Below, one piece after another: positions 17,287 through 30,000 of a stretch of 64,000 bases of DNA. The notes under the pieces are model-generated. The model did not search any database and had not been told where the DNA came from. It saw only the letters and a program-made list of their open reading frames with translations. Position numbers and translations under genes: made by a program. Numbering within the stretch: position 1 is the first letter of the stretch; each line of letters opens with the position of its first letter. Origin of the DNA: Brevibacillus antibioticus. GTDB lineage: Bacteria; Bacillota; Bacilli; Brevibacillales; Brevibacillaceae. The stretch spans positions 1,941,501-2,005,500 of the forward strand of contig NZ_SZNK01000001.1 in NCBI RefSeq assembly GCF_005217615.1. The letters are read 5' to 3'.

Positions 17287-18039
17287 TTATTTCAGAATGA
17301 ACAGCTCTTGCAGGATGTTTCGGAGGATGGAGGCATTCATCGACACGTAATTTCCTCCCAACATTCTGGAGTGGATTCCGTACCCTTCGTACGTCATCAG
17401 TTGTTTCGTAGCCTGTGTCCAAGCGGCTTCATTCCACTTGACTGCCACCAGCTCTTCCCCACCCGATTCCAGCTCTGATTGAATGAGATGGATCGCTGCG
17501 TTCGTTGCACCCGTATTGATCAGTTGATTGTGGTGCATGACGTAGCTGACCGTTTTTCGGATGAAGCTTTGCTTGACGAATTCATTGGCAGCGTACAAAT
17601 TGAAGTCTTCCTGTGTCATGTTGAACATCTCGATGTTTTCTCCAATTTCGGCAAATAACTGGGCAATGTCACTCTCTGTTTCCGCAAGAGTCCTCTCCAT
17701 CACCTTGTCTTTCCAGTACGAATCGAACAAGATGAGGTCGGTCACGACATGTCCTTGGTTCTCTAGTTCTTTTGCGACATCAAAAGCCAGATTTCCTCCC
17801 GATGAATATCCCATGAGGGTATAGGGTCCTTTTGGATCAATCTCGAGGATGGCTTCGATGTACTGCTCAAGGCGATTGTCTTCTTCGATGAAATCAAAGC
17901 TGTACAGGGAAACGCCCTTGATTTCATCAGCAAGCTTCTGGTAATAGACACTTTGGGCTCCAATAGGCGTAAAGCTGAATACCTTTCGCTCCGTCGCTTC
18001 ATTTAAGAGAATGGCTCTTCCATAGTTGCCCTCGAAGTT
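17287..18039 (-). other. TycC thioesterase (macrocyclisation) domain
   Basis: The last roughly 245 residues form an alpha/beta-hydrolase with the nucleophile in GYSSGG and an acid in LILFDSYW. It takes the linear decapeptide from the last PCP and joins Leu10 to the amine of D-Phe1. Confidence 0.9.
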
Positions 18040-21000
18040 CTTGTGCGTGATAAAATCCGCTACCTTCTCAATGGTTGGGTGCTGGAAGATGAGGTTTAAC
18101 GGCAATTCAATCTGCATGTACTCATACACCTTTGCAATCAGCAGCGTTGCTTTCAATGAATGTCCACCCAGTTCAAAGAAATGGTCAGTGATGCCGATTG
18201 GGTCTATCCCCAAAACTTCTTGCCAAATGGCAGCCAATTGATGCTCGGTCGCAGTTCTTGGTGCCACGAACTCACGTGTGGTCGCATCCGATGGCTGTGG
18301 CTTCGGCAACGCTTTGCGATCCACTTTTCCATTGGCCGAAAGCGGCAGTTGATCCAACTGAACAAAATAGCTTGGAACCATGTAAGCAGGCAGTTCCTTC
18401 GCCAGATGCCTTCTCAGCTCAGACACAGATACCTCTGCTACTGGGATGAAATAAGCGCAAAGATACTGTCCGGCAGTTAACTCATCCTCTTGCACAACCA
18501 CCACTGCTTGATCGATGCCATCGTAAGCGAGGATGGTGCTCTCGATCTCCCCGATCTCGATGCGGTACCCTCTCACCTTTACCTGTTCGTCAGCCCGACC
18601 GATGTAATCGATCGTTCCATCTGTCCGCCATTTCACCAAGTCACCCGTTTTATACATGAGCGCTCCTGGCATAAAGGGATTCGGAACGAACTTTTCTTGT
18701 GTGAGCTCTGGTTTGTTCAGATAACCTCTTGCAAGTCCGGGTCCTCCGATGCATAGCTCTCCCACTACGCCAATCGGTTGCAAATGATGGTGTGTGTCTA
18801 CGATGTAAACCTGTACATTGGCTAGCGGTCGTCCAATCGTGATATCTTGACCTACTTCGATCGAACGAGAGATGGTGGTGACGACACTGTTTTCAGTCGG
18901 ACCGTATTCATTGTTGATCTCGATTGCCGGATACTTTTCTTTCGTTTTTTGCACGAGCTGCGCGGGTAGCTTCTCGCCTCCCAATGTTACGCAACGCAGT
19001 GGAGCGAAATCGGCAGCAGTCGAGCAATCCAGAATCGCTTGGAACAGACTCGGTACACCGTAGTAATGTGTGACTCCCGCCTGGGCAATCAGCTTTTTCA
19101 GTGCTACCGGATCTTTGGCTTCTCCCTCTCTCGGCAAGACGCAAGTAGCACCTCCGAGAAGCGGAGCGAACAAGCTGGCTACAAACCCGTCGAAGGCAAA
19201 AGAGAATACCTGCAACGCCTTGTCTCCCGGTCCGAAACTATATTCATCTCTTCTCCACTGCAAGCAATTGACGATTCCCCGATGTGGAATCATGACGCCC
19301 TTCGGCTTACCGGTCGTCCCCGATGTATAGATTACATAGGCGAGGTCAGTCGGTTGATTGAATGATGCGAGATTGGTGCCATCCATCTCGACGTCATGCT
19401 CTGCGTTCAGATCAAGCCAGTCAAGCCCACTAGACACGCGAGACAATAGTTCTGACAAATCAGATTGGCAGAGAAGCAGTGCTGCGTTGCTGTCCTCAAG
19501 CAAGTACTGAATGCGTTCTTGCGGATACGCCGGGTCGATCGGAACATACGCTCCGCCTGCCTTTAAAATACCGAGGATGCCAATGATCATCTCTGATGAA
19601 CGCTCCGCCATGACCGCTACTAGACGATCAGGTCCGACTCCCTTGGTTCGCAGAACTCTCGCCAGTCGGTTGGCTCGCTCATTGAGCTCGCTGTACGTCA
19701 ATGACTGACCGTTAAAGAGAATCGCTTCCTGATCCGGCGTCTTCGCGACTTGCTCTTCGAATAATTGATGTAGCGTTTTGTCTTGTACATAGCTGACTGC
19801 TGTATCATTGAACTTCTCGAAGATTTGCTGCTTTTCCTCCGCCCTGAGCATGTCGATTTCGCTCAAGCGGATATGCGGATTTTGCACAATGATTTGGGCA
19901 ATAGCCATGAAGTGGTTGCTTACCCGTTCAATCGTTTCTCTCGTAAACAGACTTGTGCTGTACTCGACGCCAATGTTAATCTCCTCACGCTCTTCTGTGG
20001 CAATCACCGTCAAATCAAATTTGGAATGGTTGCCAGCCTGATCCGTCATGAAAGGAGCAAATGTCAAACCGGGCAGGTCGATGGACTCATCCATGTTGTT
20101 CTGCACAGTAAACATCGTGTCGAAGAGCGGGTTTCTGCTTAAGTCTCGCGGAATGTCGAGTTTTTCCACCAGTTCCTCGAATGGATAATCCTGATGAGCG
20201 TAAGCATCCAGTGCATTCTGCTTGACTTCCAGCAACAACTCGGTGAATGTTTTTCCAGCATGCGGCTTGTTTCTCATCGCCAATGTGTTCACAAACATAC
20301 CAACGATTGGTTCCAGTTCAGCATGAGATCTGCCTGTAATCGGTGTACCGACGATGATGTCCTCCTGCCCGGAATACTTGGAAAGCAGTACGTTGTACGT
20401 TGCAAGAAGCACCATGTACAGCGTCGTTCCTGTTTCTCGAGCCAGCTGGTTCAAGCCTTCCATGAGTTGTTTGCCGGTTCCGATTGTATACTGATCCCCT
20501 GCGAAGTTTTGGATGCTTGGTCGGGTGAAATCCGTTTGCAGATTTAGCACAGGAATTTCGTCTGCAAACACTTGAGCCCAGTACTGTTCTTGTTTGTTGA
20601 ATGCATCGGATTGGAAAATCTCCTGTTGCCATACGGAGAAGTCCTTGTACTGGATTCGTAGCTCTGGCAAAACCTCCCCTTGGTATAGCTGCACTAAGTC
20701 TGTCAGGAGAATACCAGAAGATACACCGTCTGAAATGCTATGATGCATGTCGGTAAAGAGCACATGTCGATCTTCTCCGATATGCAGAAGCCGGACGCGA
20801 ATGAGCGGCGCTACCCCCAGATCGAATGGCTGAACGAGGGAGGAAAGAACCTCTTGTGCCTGGTCTTCTGTGATCGTTGTATACGAAAGTTCAAAAGAAA
20901 CTTCCTCGTGAATCTTCTGAACAGGTTCTCCATTTACAACGGCAAAAGAAGTACGAAGACTTTCATGTCGCTCAATCAGCTGCTTGAACGCTGTCTCTAA

Positions 21001-24000
21001 TCGTTCCGGTTCCAGCTTCCCTTCGATCAGCATAGTCGAAGGCATATTGTAACTAATGCCCACTCCCTCAAATTGATGGAGAATATACATGCGCTTTTGA
21101 GCCGATGAAACCGGGTAATACTCTTGCGCAGGTGCTGGTTGAATCGAAATGACATGTTCTCTTGCTGTCTCTTCGATGTGTGCGGCCAATTGCTGAATTG
21201 TCGGTTTTTCGAACAAAACACGAAGCGGAATATCGACTTGATATTCGTTATGCATGCTCGAAATCACACTCATCGCACGCAGCGAGTGACCGCCAATTAC
21301 AAAGAAATCATCCAGAATCCCTACTTGCTCCACATTCAGCACTTGCTCCCAGACGCGGGCCAATTGCGTTTCCAACACTGTACGAGGTGCTACGTACTCT
21401 GTCGTTCTGAGTAAAGATACATCTGGCGCTGGCAAGGAACGTCTGTCGATCTTCCCATTTGCGGTAAGCGGCAGCGCTTCAAGCGTTACGAAATACGATG
21501 GAATCATCGCTTGAGGCAATTCTTTTAGCAATTCCTGGCGTAGTTGTGCTGTGTCAATCTCATGGTCTGCCACCAAGTACGCACATAAATACTTTTCCTG
21601 TCTCTGATCCTCTCTTGCGATGACAACTGCTTCCAAGATTCCGTCCAGCTTGCGCAGCTGTGTCTCGATTTCGCCTAGTTCGATACGGACACCCCTGATT
21701 TTCACTTGATGATCGTTACGACCCAGGAATTCCATATTGCCATCGGCGCGCCACTTCGCCAAATCACCCGAACGATACAGTAACTCACCTGGAGCGAATG
21801 GATTCGGTACGAACTTCTCAAGCGTCAGCTCAGGTCTGTTCAAATAACCGCGAGCGACCCCTGCTCCACCGATGCACAACTCACCCACGACTCCAACGGG
21901 CTGTAGATTCAATTGTTGATCCATCACATACATCTGCATGTTCGGCAGCGGTTTTCCGATCGGTACCGTGCCCGAGCGAATGGATGAGACATCTGTTTCT
22001 TCGTAATAGCTGGAATCGATGCATGCCTCTGTTACCCCATAACTGTTAACAATGCGCAAGGTATGGCTGAATCTCGCGAGCAAGGTCTTGAAGTCTTCGG
22101 CTGGACAACTGTCCGCTCCGAGAATCAGGAGCTTCATCTGACTGATGTCGAGCTTGTTTTCATAAATGTAATGCATCAACGGCATAATCAAAGCTGGTGT
22201 CGCTTCGAAAATCGTGATTTCATACCGCTTGATGATTTCGTACAAGGAAGCAGGGTCCATTTTGACCTCATTTGGGCAAATGACCAACTGTCCTCCTGTG
22301 AGCAATGCTCTGGCAAAGTCGCCAGTCGAGACGTCGAAGGCAAAGCTCGCCATTTGCAGCAAGCGAACCGGGAAGGTATCCAAGTGATACTCATCCTGCC
22401 AGGCAAACGCGACATTCGCATAGCTCCGGTGCTCGATCACGACTCCTTTTGGCTTGCCAGTCGTACCGGAAGTATAAATGATGTAAGCGGCGTGTTCCGG
22501 CAATGCCACAGGCTCCAGATTGCTCGCATCTCCCTGATACAACCCCTCTGCATCCAGATAAAGAGTTTCGTGAGGGAATACAAGTTGTGTATTCATCTTT
22601 TGCAAGGTAAGGAACAGCTTCGCATCGCTATCTTCCAAAATGAATGTTTGACGCTCCAATGGGTAATCGGGATCAATCGGGACATAGGCGCCACCGGCTT
22701 TCAAAATACCGAGCGTCCCTACCACCATGTGCAAGGAACGGTCTACCATGATTCCGACCGTGCTCTCTGGCTTGACTCCCATTTGGCGCAAAACACGTGC
22801 GAGTTGGTTCGCTTTTTCATTTAATTCCCGATACGTTAGCTGTTCATCATCGAAGATGACAGCTACCTGATTCGGTGTTTTTTCGACCTGCTCTTCGAAT
22901 AGCTCCTGGAACGTTTTATTCGTTGGATAAGTGGCTTTTGTCGCATTGAAATCCTGCAACATTTGCTCCATCTCATCTTTTGACAAGACACTGATCTCTG
23001 CCAGCTTGCAATCTGGATTGGCAATGATCGACTTTAGAAGATTGACGTAATGAGTTGCCATGCGATCGATTGATTCTTTTGCAAACAACTTCGTGCAATA
23101 GCTGAACTGCACGAGAAGCTCATCCTGTTGTTCCATCGCATCCAGAGCGATATCGAATTTCGCGATATTGCCATCTACCGGGTAAGGAGACATGTTGAGT
23201 CCTGCAATTTCTAAAGCAGATGAGTCCGCAAGCCCCAGACTGAACATCGTGTCGAACAGTGGATTTCGGCTTAGATCGCGCCGCACTTGCAGCTTATCTA
23301 CGAGATGCTCAAACGGATAATCCTGATGTTCAAACGCATGTAGCGCATTTTGTCTCACATCACCCAAAAACTCGCGGAAGGTCAGGTTGCCTCCTACCAC
23401 ATTTTTCAAGGCGAGCGTGTTGACGAACATACCGACGATTCGTTCCACATCTGCGTGGGATCGACCTGCAATCGGTGTACCGACAACGATTTCTTCCTGT
23501 CCTGCGTATTTGGACAGCAGTACATTATAGGCTGCCAAAAGCACCATAAACAGAGTTGAGCCCGTATTTGCAGCGAGTTGCCGCATCTCCTCAAGCAATT
23601 GATTTCCTGTACCGATCGCTACCGTGTCGCCTTCGAAGCTTTGAACAGTTGGTCTTGGGAAGTCATTTGGGAGGTTGAGTAACGGGATCTCCCCTGCAAA
23701 GACATTCGTCCAATAATCCTCCTGTTTTTGGAAACGCTCAGACTGGGATAGCTTCATTTGCCAAGCAGCAAAATCTTTATACTGGATGCGCATATCTGGA
23801 AGCTGCTTTTCTTCGTACAAGCTCGCAAACTCCTTGGCGATGACTGCAAGCGATAGTCCATCGGAGATAATGTGATGCATATCCATGAAGAACAAATGTC
23901 GTTCTGCTCCCAGTTTGATCAAGTCAACTCGGAACAACGGAGCCACTTCCAGATCAAACGGCTGGACTAACTCCTGAATCCGTTGCTCTACTTGGTCTTC

Positions 24001-27000
24001 TGTCGCCTCGGAAATACCGATGAGCAGCGTGACATCCTCATGGACTCGTTGCACGGGTTCCCCATTTATCGAATGGAAGGATGTTCGCAACGATTCATGT
24101 CGTTTTACCAATGTGCGGATCGCATGTTCAAAGCGTTCGTAATCCAGATGTCCATCTATTATCAGCACATTTGGCACGTTGTAGCTGATCCCGCTTCCTT
24201 CAAACTCATGCAGGATGTACATTCTTTTTTGAGCGAACGAGACTGGGTAAAATTCTGCTTGCTCTACTGGTTGAATGGTCTCGAACTGTTCAAACTCACT
24301 CGCGGTAATATAGACAGCCAGCTCATGGATCGTAGGAGATTCAAACAGTGTTTTTAACGGAAGCTCGACCTGAAATGCTTTGTGCACCTGCGTGATCACA
24401 TTCATGGCCTTCAGGGAATGTCCGCCCAGTTCAAAGAAATTGTCGTGAATGCCTATCGGATGTATACCCAGAACCTCTTGCCAAATTTCAGCCAGCTTCT
24501 GCTCAGTCGCGTTTTGTGGAGCGACATATGTGGAGCTTTGAACCCGATCACCAGCTGGTTCAGGCAACGCTCTGCGATCGAGCTTTCCGTTTGCAGTCAA
24601 AGGCAGTTTATCCATTTGGACATAGAAGGCCGGTACCATGTAGCTAGGCAATTCCTTAGAAATCGCTTCTCTCAACTCTACTGCGTCGAGTTCCGTTTCT
24701 GGAACAAAATAGGCGCAGAGAGCTTTTTGGCCGTTCATATCATCCATCACTGTAACGACAGCTTCTTTTACCTTTGCCAGATTGGTGAGAACAGTCTCAA
24801 TTTCCCCAAGCTCGATCCGATAGCCTCTGATCTTTACTTGTTGGTCGATACGTCCCAAATACTCAATCGTTCCATCCGTCTTCCATCTCGCCAAATCCCC
24901 TGTGCGGTACATGTTTTCACCAGAAACAAACGGATTCGGAACGAACTTATCGACAGTCAATTCCGGCTTGTTCAAATAGCCTCTGGCTACCCCGTCTCCA
25001 CCTACGCACAGTTCACCCGGCACCCCGATTGGCTGCGGCTGATTGTAGCGATCCACGATATAAGCAGTGGAGTTCGTGATCGGCTTGCCAATCGGAATAT
25101 TATCTTCGAATTCCTTCTCGATCAGATAGCACGTGGAGAAAGTTGTGTTCTCGGTCGGGCCATATCCGTTCCAAATTTCCAAAGCCGGATAGGCGTTGTT
25201 CACTTTGTTAATGTGTCTCGGAGACAGCGCTTCGCCACCGACAATTAACGCACGCAAGCCTTCAAACATCGCCGGGTTGTCTTGCGAGAGCTGGTTAAAC
25301 AGTGGTGAAGTTAACCACATTGTTGTAATCCGATTCTCACGCAGAAAGCTGCCCAGCTTCTCTGCATCCAACAGAACATCCTTGCTCACCAGGAACAAGC
25401 TAGCACCATGCAGCAGAGCTCCGAAAATCTCAAACGTCATGGCGTCGAAGCCAATAGCGCCCGTTTGAATCATGCGATCTTCTTCGCGTACTTGAACGTA
25501 ATTCGTATTTTTGACCAATCGGGTGACATTGCGATGCTCGACCATGACTCCTTTTGGTTTTCCCGTTGAACCCGAGGTATACATCACGTAGGCCAAGTCT
25601 TTGGCGTCATTGAAATTGGTCAGGTTGCTGGCATCTTCTTGCTCCAGGCTCTCGTCTTCCAAAATGATTGGAATGAGACCTTCTTCGACGAGATGCAACA
25701 GATGTCTTTGAACAAGGACAACCTTCACGCCGCCATCTTCGAGCATGTAAGAAATGCGCTCGGATGGATGCTCTGGATCAATCCCCAGGTAGGCACCTCC
25801 CGCTTTGATAATCCCCATGATGCCTGTGATCATCTCGAGAGAACGATCTGCGATCAGTCCGACCACGGAATCTTTCCCGATTTCCTCACGGCGAAGAGCA
25901 CTTGCGATCTGATTGGCTTTTTGGTTCAGCTCCCGATAGGTCAGCATCTGTTCGTTCATCACAACTGCCGTATGCTCGGGCGTTCTTTCCACTTGCTCCT
26001 CGAACAGCTCTTGAATCGTGCTTTCGCGTGGATACGCGGCAAACGTGTTGTTGAATGCAACAGTTACAAGGTGTTTTTCTTCCTCACCGAGCAAGTTGAT
26101 TTCACGCAACGCCGCTGTTTGGTTTGCAATGACCCCTCGAAGCACCTCGAGGAAATGACCTGCCATTCTTTCCATCGTGTCTCTCTCGAACAATTTCGTG
26201 GAGTACACGAGACCAAATTGTATTCCTGTCTCATCTTCATACGCTTCCAGTGTGAGATCGAATTTGGCGTTGCCTTGCTGCCCATCTCCGGAGTAGGCTT
26301 CAAATTTCAGCCCATCCAGCTCATATGCTTTTTTATCCAGGTTTTGCAAAATAAACATGGTGTCAAACAGTGGGTTTCGGCTGAGATCCCTCTGGATTTC
26401 CAGTTTTTCGACCAGCGCTTCAAACGGATAATCCTGATGGGCGTATGCTTGCAGTGTATTCTGCTTGACATCATCCAAAAATGCCTGGAACGATTTCGTT
26501 CCGTCAGGGTAGTTTCGCAATGCCAATGTATTGACAAACATCCCCAGGACTTTTTCTACATCCGCATGAGATCTGCCAGCAATCGGCGTTCCCACTACGA
26601 TGTCTTCTTGGCCGCTGTATTTGGAAAGGAGCACATTGTAAGCCGCTAACAAGACCATAAACAGCGTGGTTTGATTCTCATGAGCGAGCTTGTATAATTC
26701 GTCCATCAGCGTTTTGTCTGTTTGGAACGAAATGCAATCTCCCTCAAAGCTTTGAACCAGCGGGCGAGAATAATCGGCGGGCAGATTCAGTACCGGAATG
26801 TCACCCGCAAAGGACTTCAACCAGTAGTTCTCGTGCTTTGTATAGATGTCTGTTTGGAACAGATCACTCTGCCAGACAGCAAAATCTTTGTATTGAACAG
26901 CCAGCTCTGGCAAATATTCGTTTCGATACAACTTCGAGAATTCTTCCATGATGATTCCGACAGAGACGCCATCCGAAATGATGTGATGCATATCCATCAG

Positions 27001-30000
27001 GAAGAGATGTCGCTTCTCTCCCAAGTTGAAGAGTCCGACCCTCAACAACGGAGCCTTCTGTAGATCAAATGGTTGCACAAATGATTCGATGGTTTGTTCG
27101 ACTTGGTCTTCCGTCAAATCCTCATAGCGCACATCCAGTTCGACTGCCTCATGTACACGCTGAACAGGCTCACCATTCACTGTGTGGAAGGATGTCCGCA
27201 ACGATTCGTGTCGCTTGATAAGCCCCTGTATCGCGGTTTCAAAGCGTGCACGATCTAGATCGCCTTCGATAAACATCACGCTTGGCATGTTATAGACTGT
27301 GCCGGTGCCTTCAAACTGGCGCAGGACAAACATCCTTTTTTGTGCAGAGGAAACAGGATAATACGCTTGCTGTGGTACAGGCTGAATCGGTACATGTGTG
27401 TCTTTTCCACTTGTCTCGATATACTGTGCCAATGCCTGGATGGTAGGTGTCGCAAAGAGTACTCTAAGTGGAAGCTCGACCTGATACTCTCGATGGATCT
27501 GTGCGGCGAGCGACATGGCTTTCAAGGAATGCCCACCTAGCTGGAAGAAGTTGTCGAGAACACCGATGTCGTTTACCCCTAGCACACGTTCCCAAATCTC
27601 TACCAGACGGCTTTCCACAGAACTTGCTGGCGCCACATATTCTGCTCCGGTTACAGGTCTGCCTTCTGGTTTTGGCAAGGCTTTCCTGTCGATCTTTCCA
27701 TTAGGCGTAAGCGGGAGATGATCGAGCTGGACCAAGTACGTAGGAATCATGTAAGACGGCAAGCTTTGTGAGAGATACGACCACAGATTCGAGACTTCAA
27801 GCTTTTCTTCCGCCGTGTAATAAGCTGCAAGCGCCGCTTGGCCCTGTTGGTCCTCATGGACTATCACGACAGCCGAACTCAGCTTTTCAAAGGAGAGCAT
27901 AACCGACTCAATCTCGCCGATTTCAATCCGATAGCCCCTCACTTTTACCTGTTCATCCAAGCGACCGACAAATTCAATTGTTCCGTCAGGGAGCCACTTT
28001 CCTAGATCGCCAGTCTTGTACATCCGCTCGCCTTCCAAATAAGGATGGGAAACGAACTTCTCTGCTGTGAGTTCCGGCTTGTTCCAATATCCACGTGCCA
28101 AACCGTGGCCACCGATGCAAATTTCCCCGACGACGCCGATTGGCTGTAGCTGATGGAATTTGTCCACGATATAGATGCTGGTGTTGGCAATGGGACGTCC
28201 GATCGTTATCAAAGAATCCAGTTGCGAAATTCGCTGCCAGGTGGCGACGACACTGCTTTCTGTCGGACCGTATTCATTGACGATGACCAATTGCGGATTC
28301 TGCTGATTGCTCTTTTCAACGAGCTGAGCAGTTACTTTTTCGCCCCCAAGTGTGACAGTTTGCAGGGAACTGATATCCGCAGCAGAACCGCATTCCAATA
28401 TCGCTTGAAACAAACTTGGCACGCATGTCATTTGAGTGCATCTCGCAGTTGCAATGAGGTTTCTGAGAGATACAGGGTCTTTGGCTTCTTCATCCTCCGC
28501 CAGAACGACAGTAGAACCGGAAAGGATCGGTGTAAAGAAGGAAAGAACAAAGGCATCAAACGCAAAGGATAGGGGCACCAGACTTCTATCATCGACGCTA
28601 AACTGATACTCCTCTTTCTTCCACAACACGCTGTTGACAATGCCACAATGCTCGATCATTACTCCTTTTGGCTTGCCTGTTGTCCCTGATGTGTAGATGA
28701 CATAAGCCAAATCAGAAGCGGTTTGAATCGGCTCGAGATTCGAACGGTTGGGAGAATAGTTATTCTCCTCCTCCAGATACAGGCATTCCACGCTCACACT
28801 AGAAGCCAGCTTAGCTCCAAGATGTTTTTGGGTAAGCACCAGACGGGCTTCGCAATCCTCCAGCATGTAGGCTATACGTTCTTCCGGATATTCGGGATCG
28901 ATAGGCACATAGGCTCCACCTGCTTTCAAAATGGCGATGATTCCCACAACCATTTCTACAGAACGGTTTGCCATGATTCCTACGAATTGGTTGGCCTTTA
29001 CTCCCCTTTCACGCAAGGTAACGGCAAGCTGATTTGCTCGCTCATTCAATTCGTGATAGGACATCTGCTTGTCGCCGATTTCAACTGCAGCAACCTGAGG
29101 TGTTTTTTCCACTTGCTCCTCAAATAGCTCATGGAGTGTCTTGTTCTGTGGATATTCCTTCTGCGTCTGGTTGAATTCTACTAACAAGCGATGCTTTTCT
29201 TCATCGGAAAGCATCATGATTTCGGACAAAGTAATGGCTTGTTGCTCCATAACGACATGAAGGATTCGGATGAAATGTGCTGCTATTTTTTCAATCGTTT
29301 TTCGTGTAAACAATTTGGTGCAGTAATCGAGGCTAAAAATGATCTCCTCATCTTCTTCGTACGCCTCTAATGACAGATCAAACTTGGCCTGATTCACGTC
29401 TGCCATATAGGGTGTAAACGTCAGTTGCTCCATTTCGAACGGCTTTTGATCCATATTTTGCAAGATAAATACGGTGTCAAACAAAGGATTGCGGCTCAGA
29501 TCCCGTTGAATGTTCAGCTTATCGATCAGTTCATCCAGTGGATAATCCTGATTCTCAAAGGCTTTCAGCGTATTGTTTTTCACTTCTGCCAAAAAGCTAA
29601 GGAAGGTCTTATCCCCCAAAGGCTCGTTTCGCAATGCCAGTGTATTGACAAACATACCGATGATCGAATCCGTTTCCGCATGGGACCTGCCAGCAGTAGG
29701 TGCACCAACAATAATGTCCTCTTGTCCAGCGTATTTGGAGAGAAGTACATTGTAGGCAGCCAGCAGAACCATGTAGAGCGTAGCTCCTGTACTATGGGCA
29801 AGTCGATTCAATTCTTTTTTCAAAAGGGCACCGGAGCCGAAAACAAATCGCTCACCCTCGAAGCTTTTCACAGAAGGTCTCGGATAATCCGTTGCAAGAT
29901 TCAATACAGGAATTTCTCCCGTAAAGGTATCGATCCAATAGGCTTCCTGCGCAGCAAACTCTTCCGTCTCGACCCATTGATTCTGCCAATGGGCAAAGTC

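Noticed and set aside
17204..17422. N-terminal extension of tycD
   Set aside because: It overlaps the coding end of tycC, has no exporter-like sequence, and a good ribosome site precedes the internal ATG at 17203.
24382..26649. Long + strand open frames (288 and 336 aa) within 24-27 kb
   Set aside because: They lie antisense to tycC, have Cys/His/Arg-rich compositions with no domain, and repeat in the same form opposite each module. They are mirror images of conserved NRPS codons.
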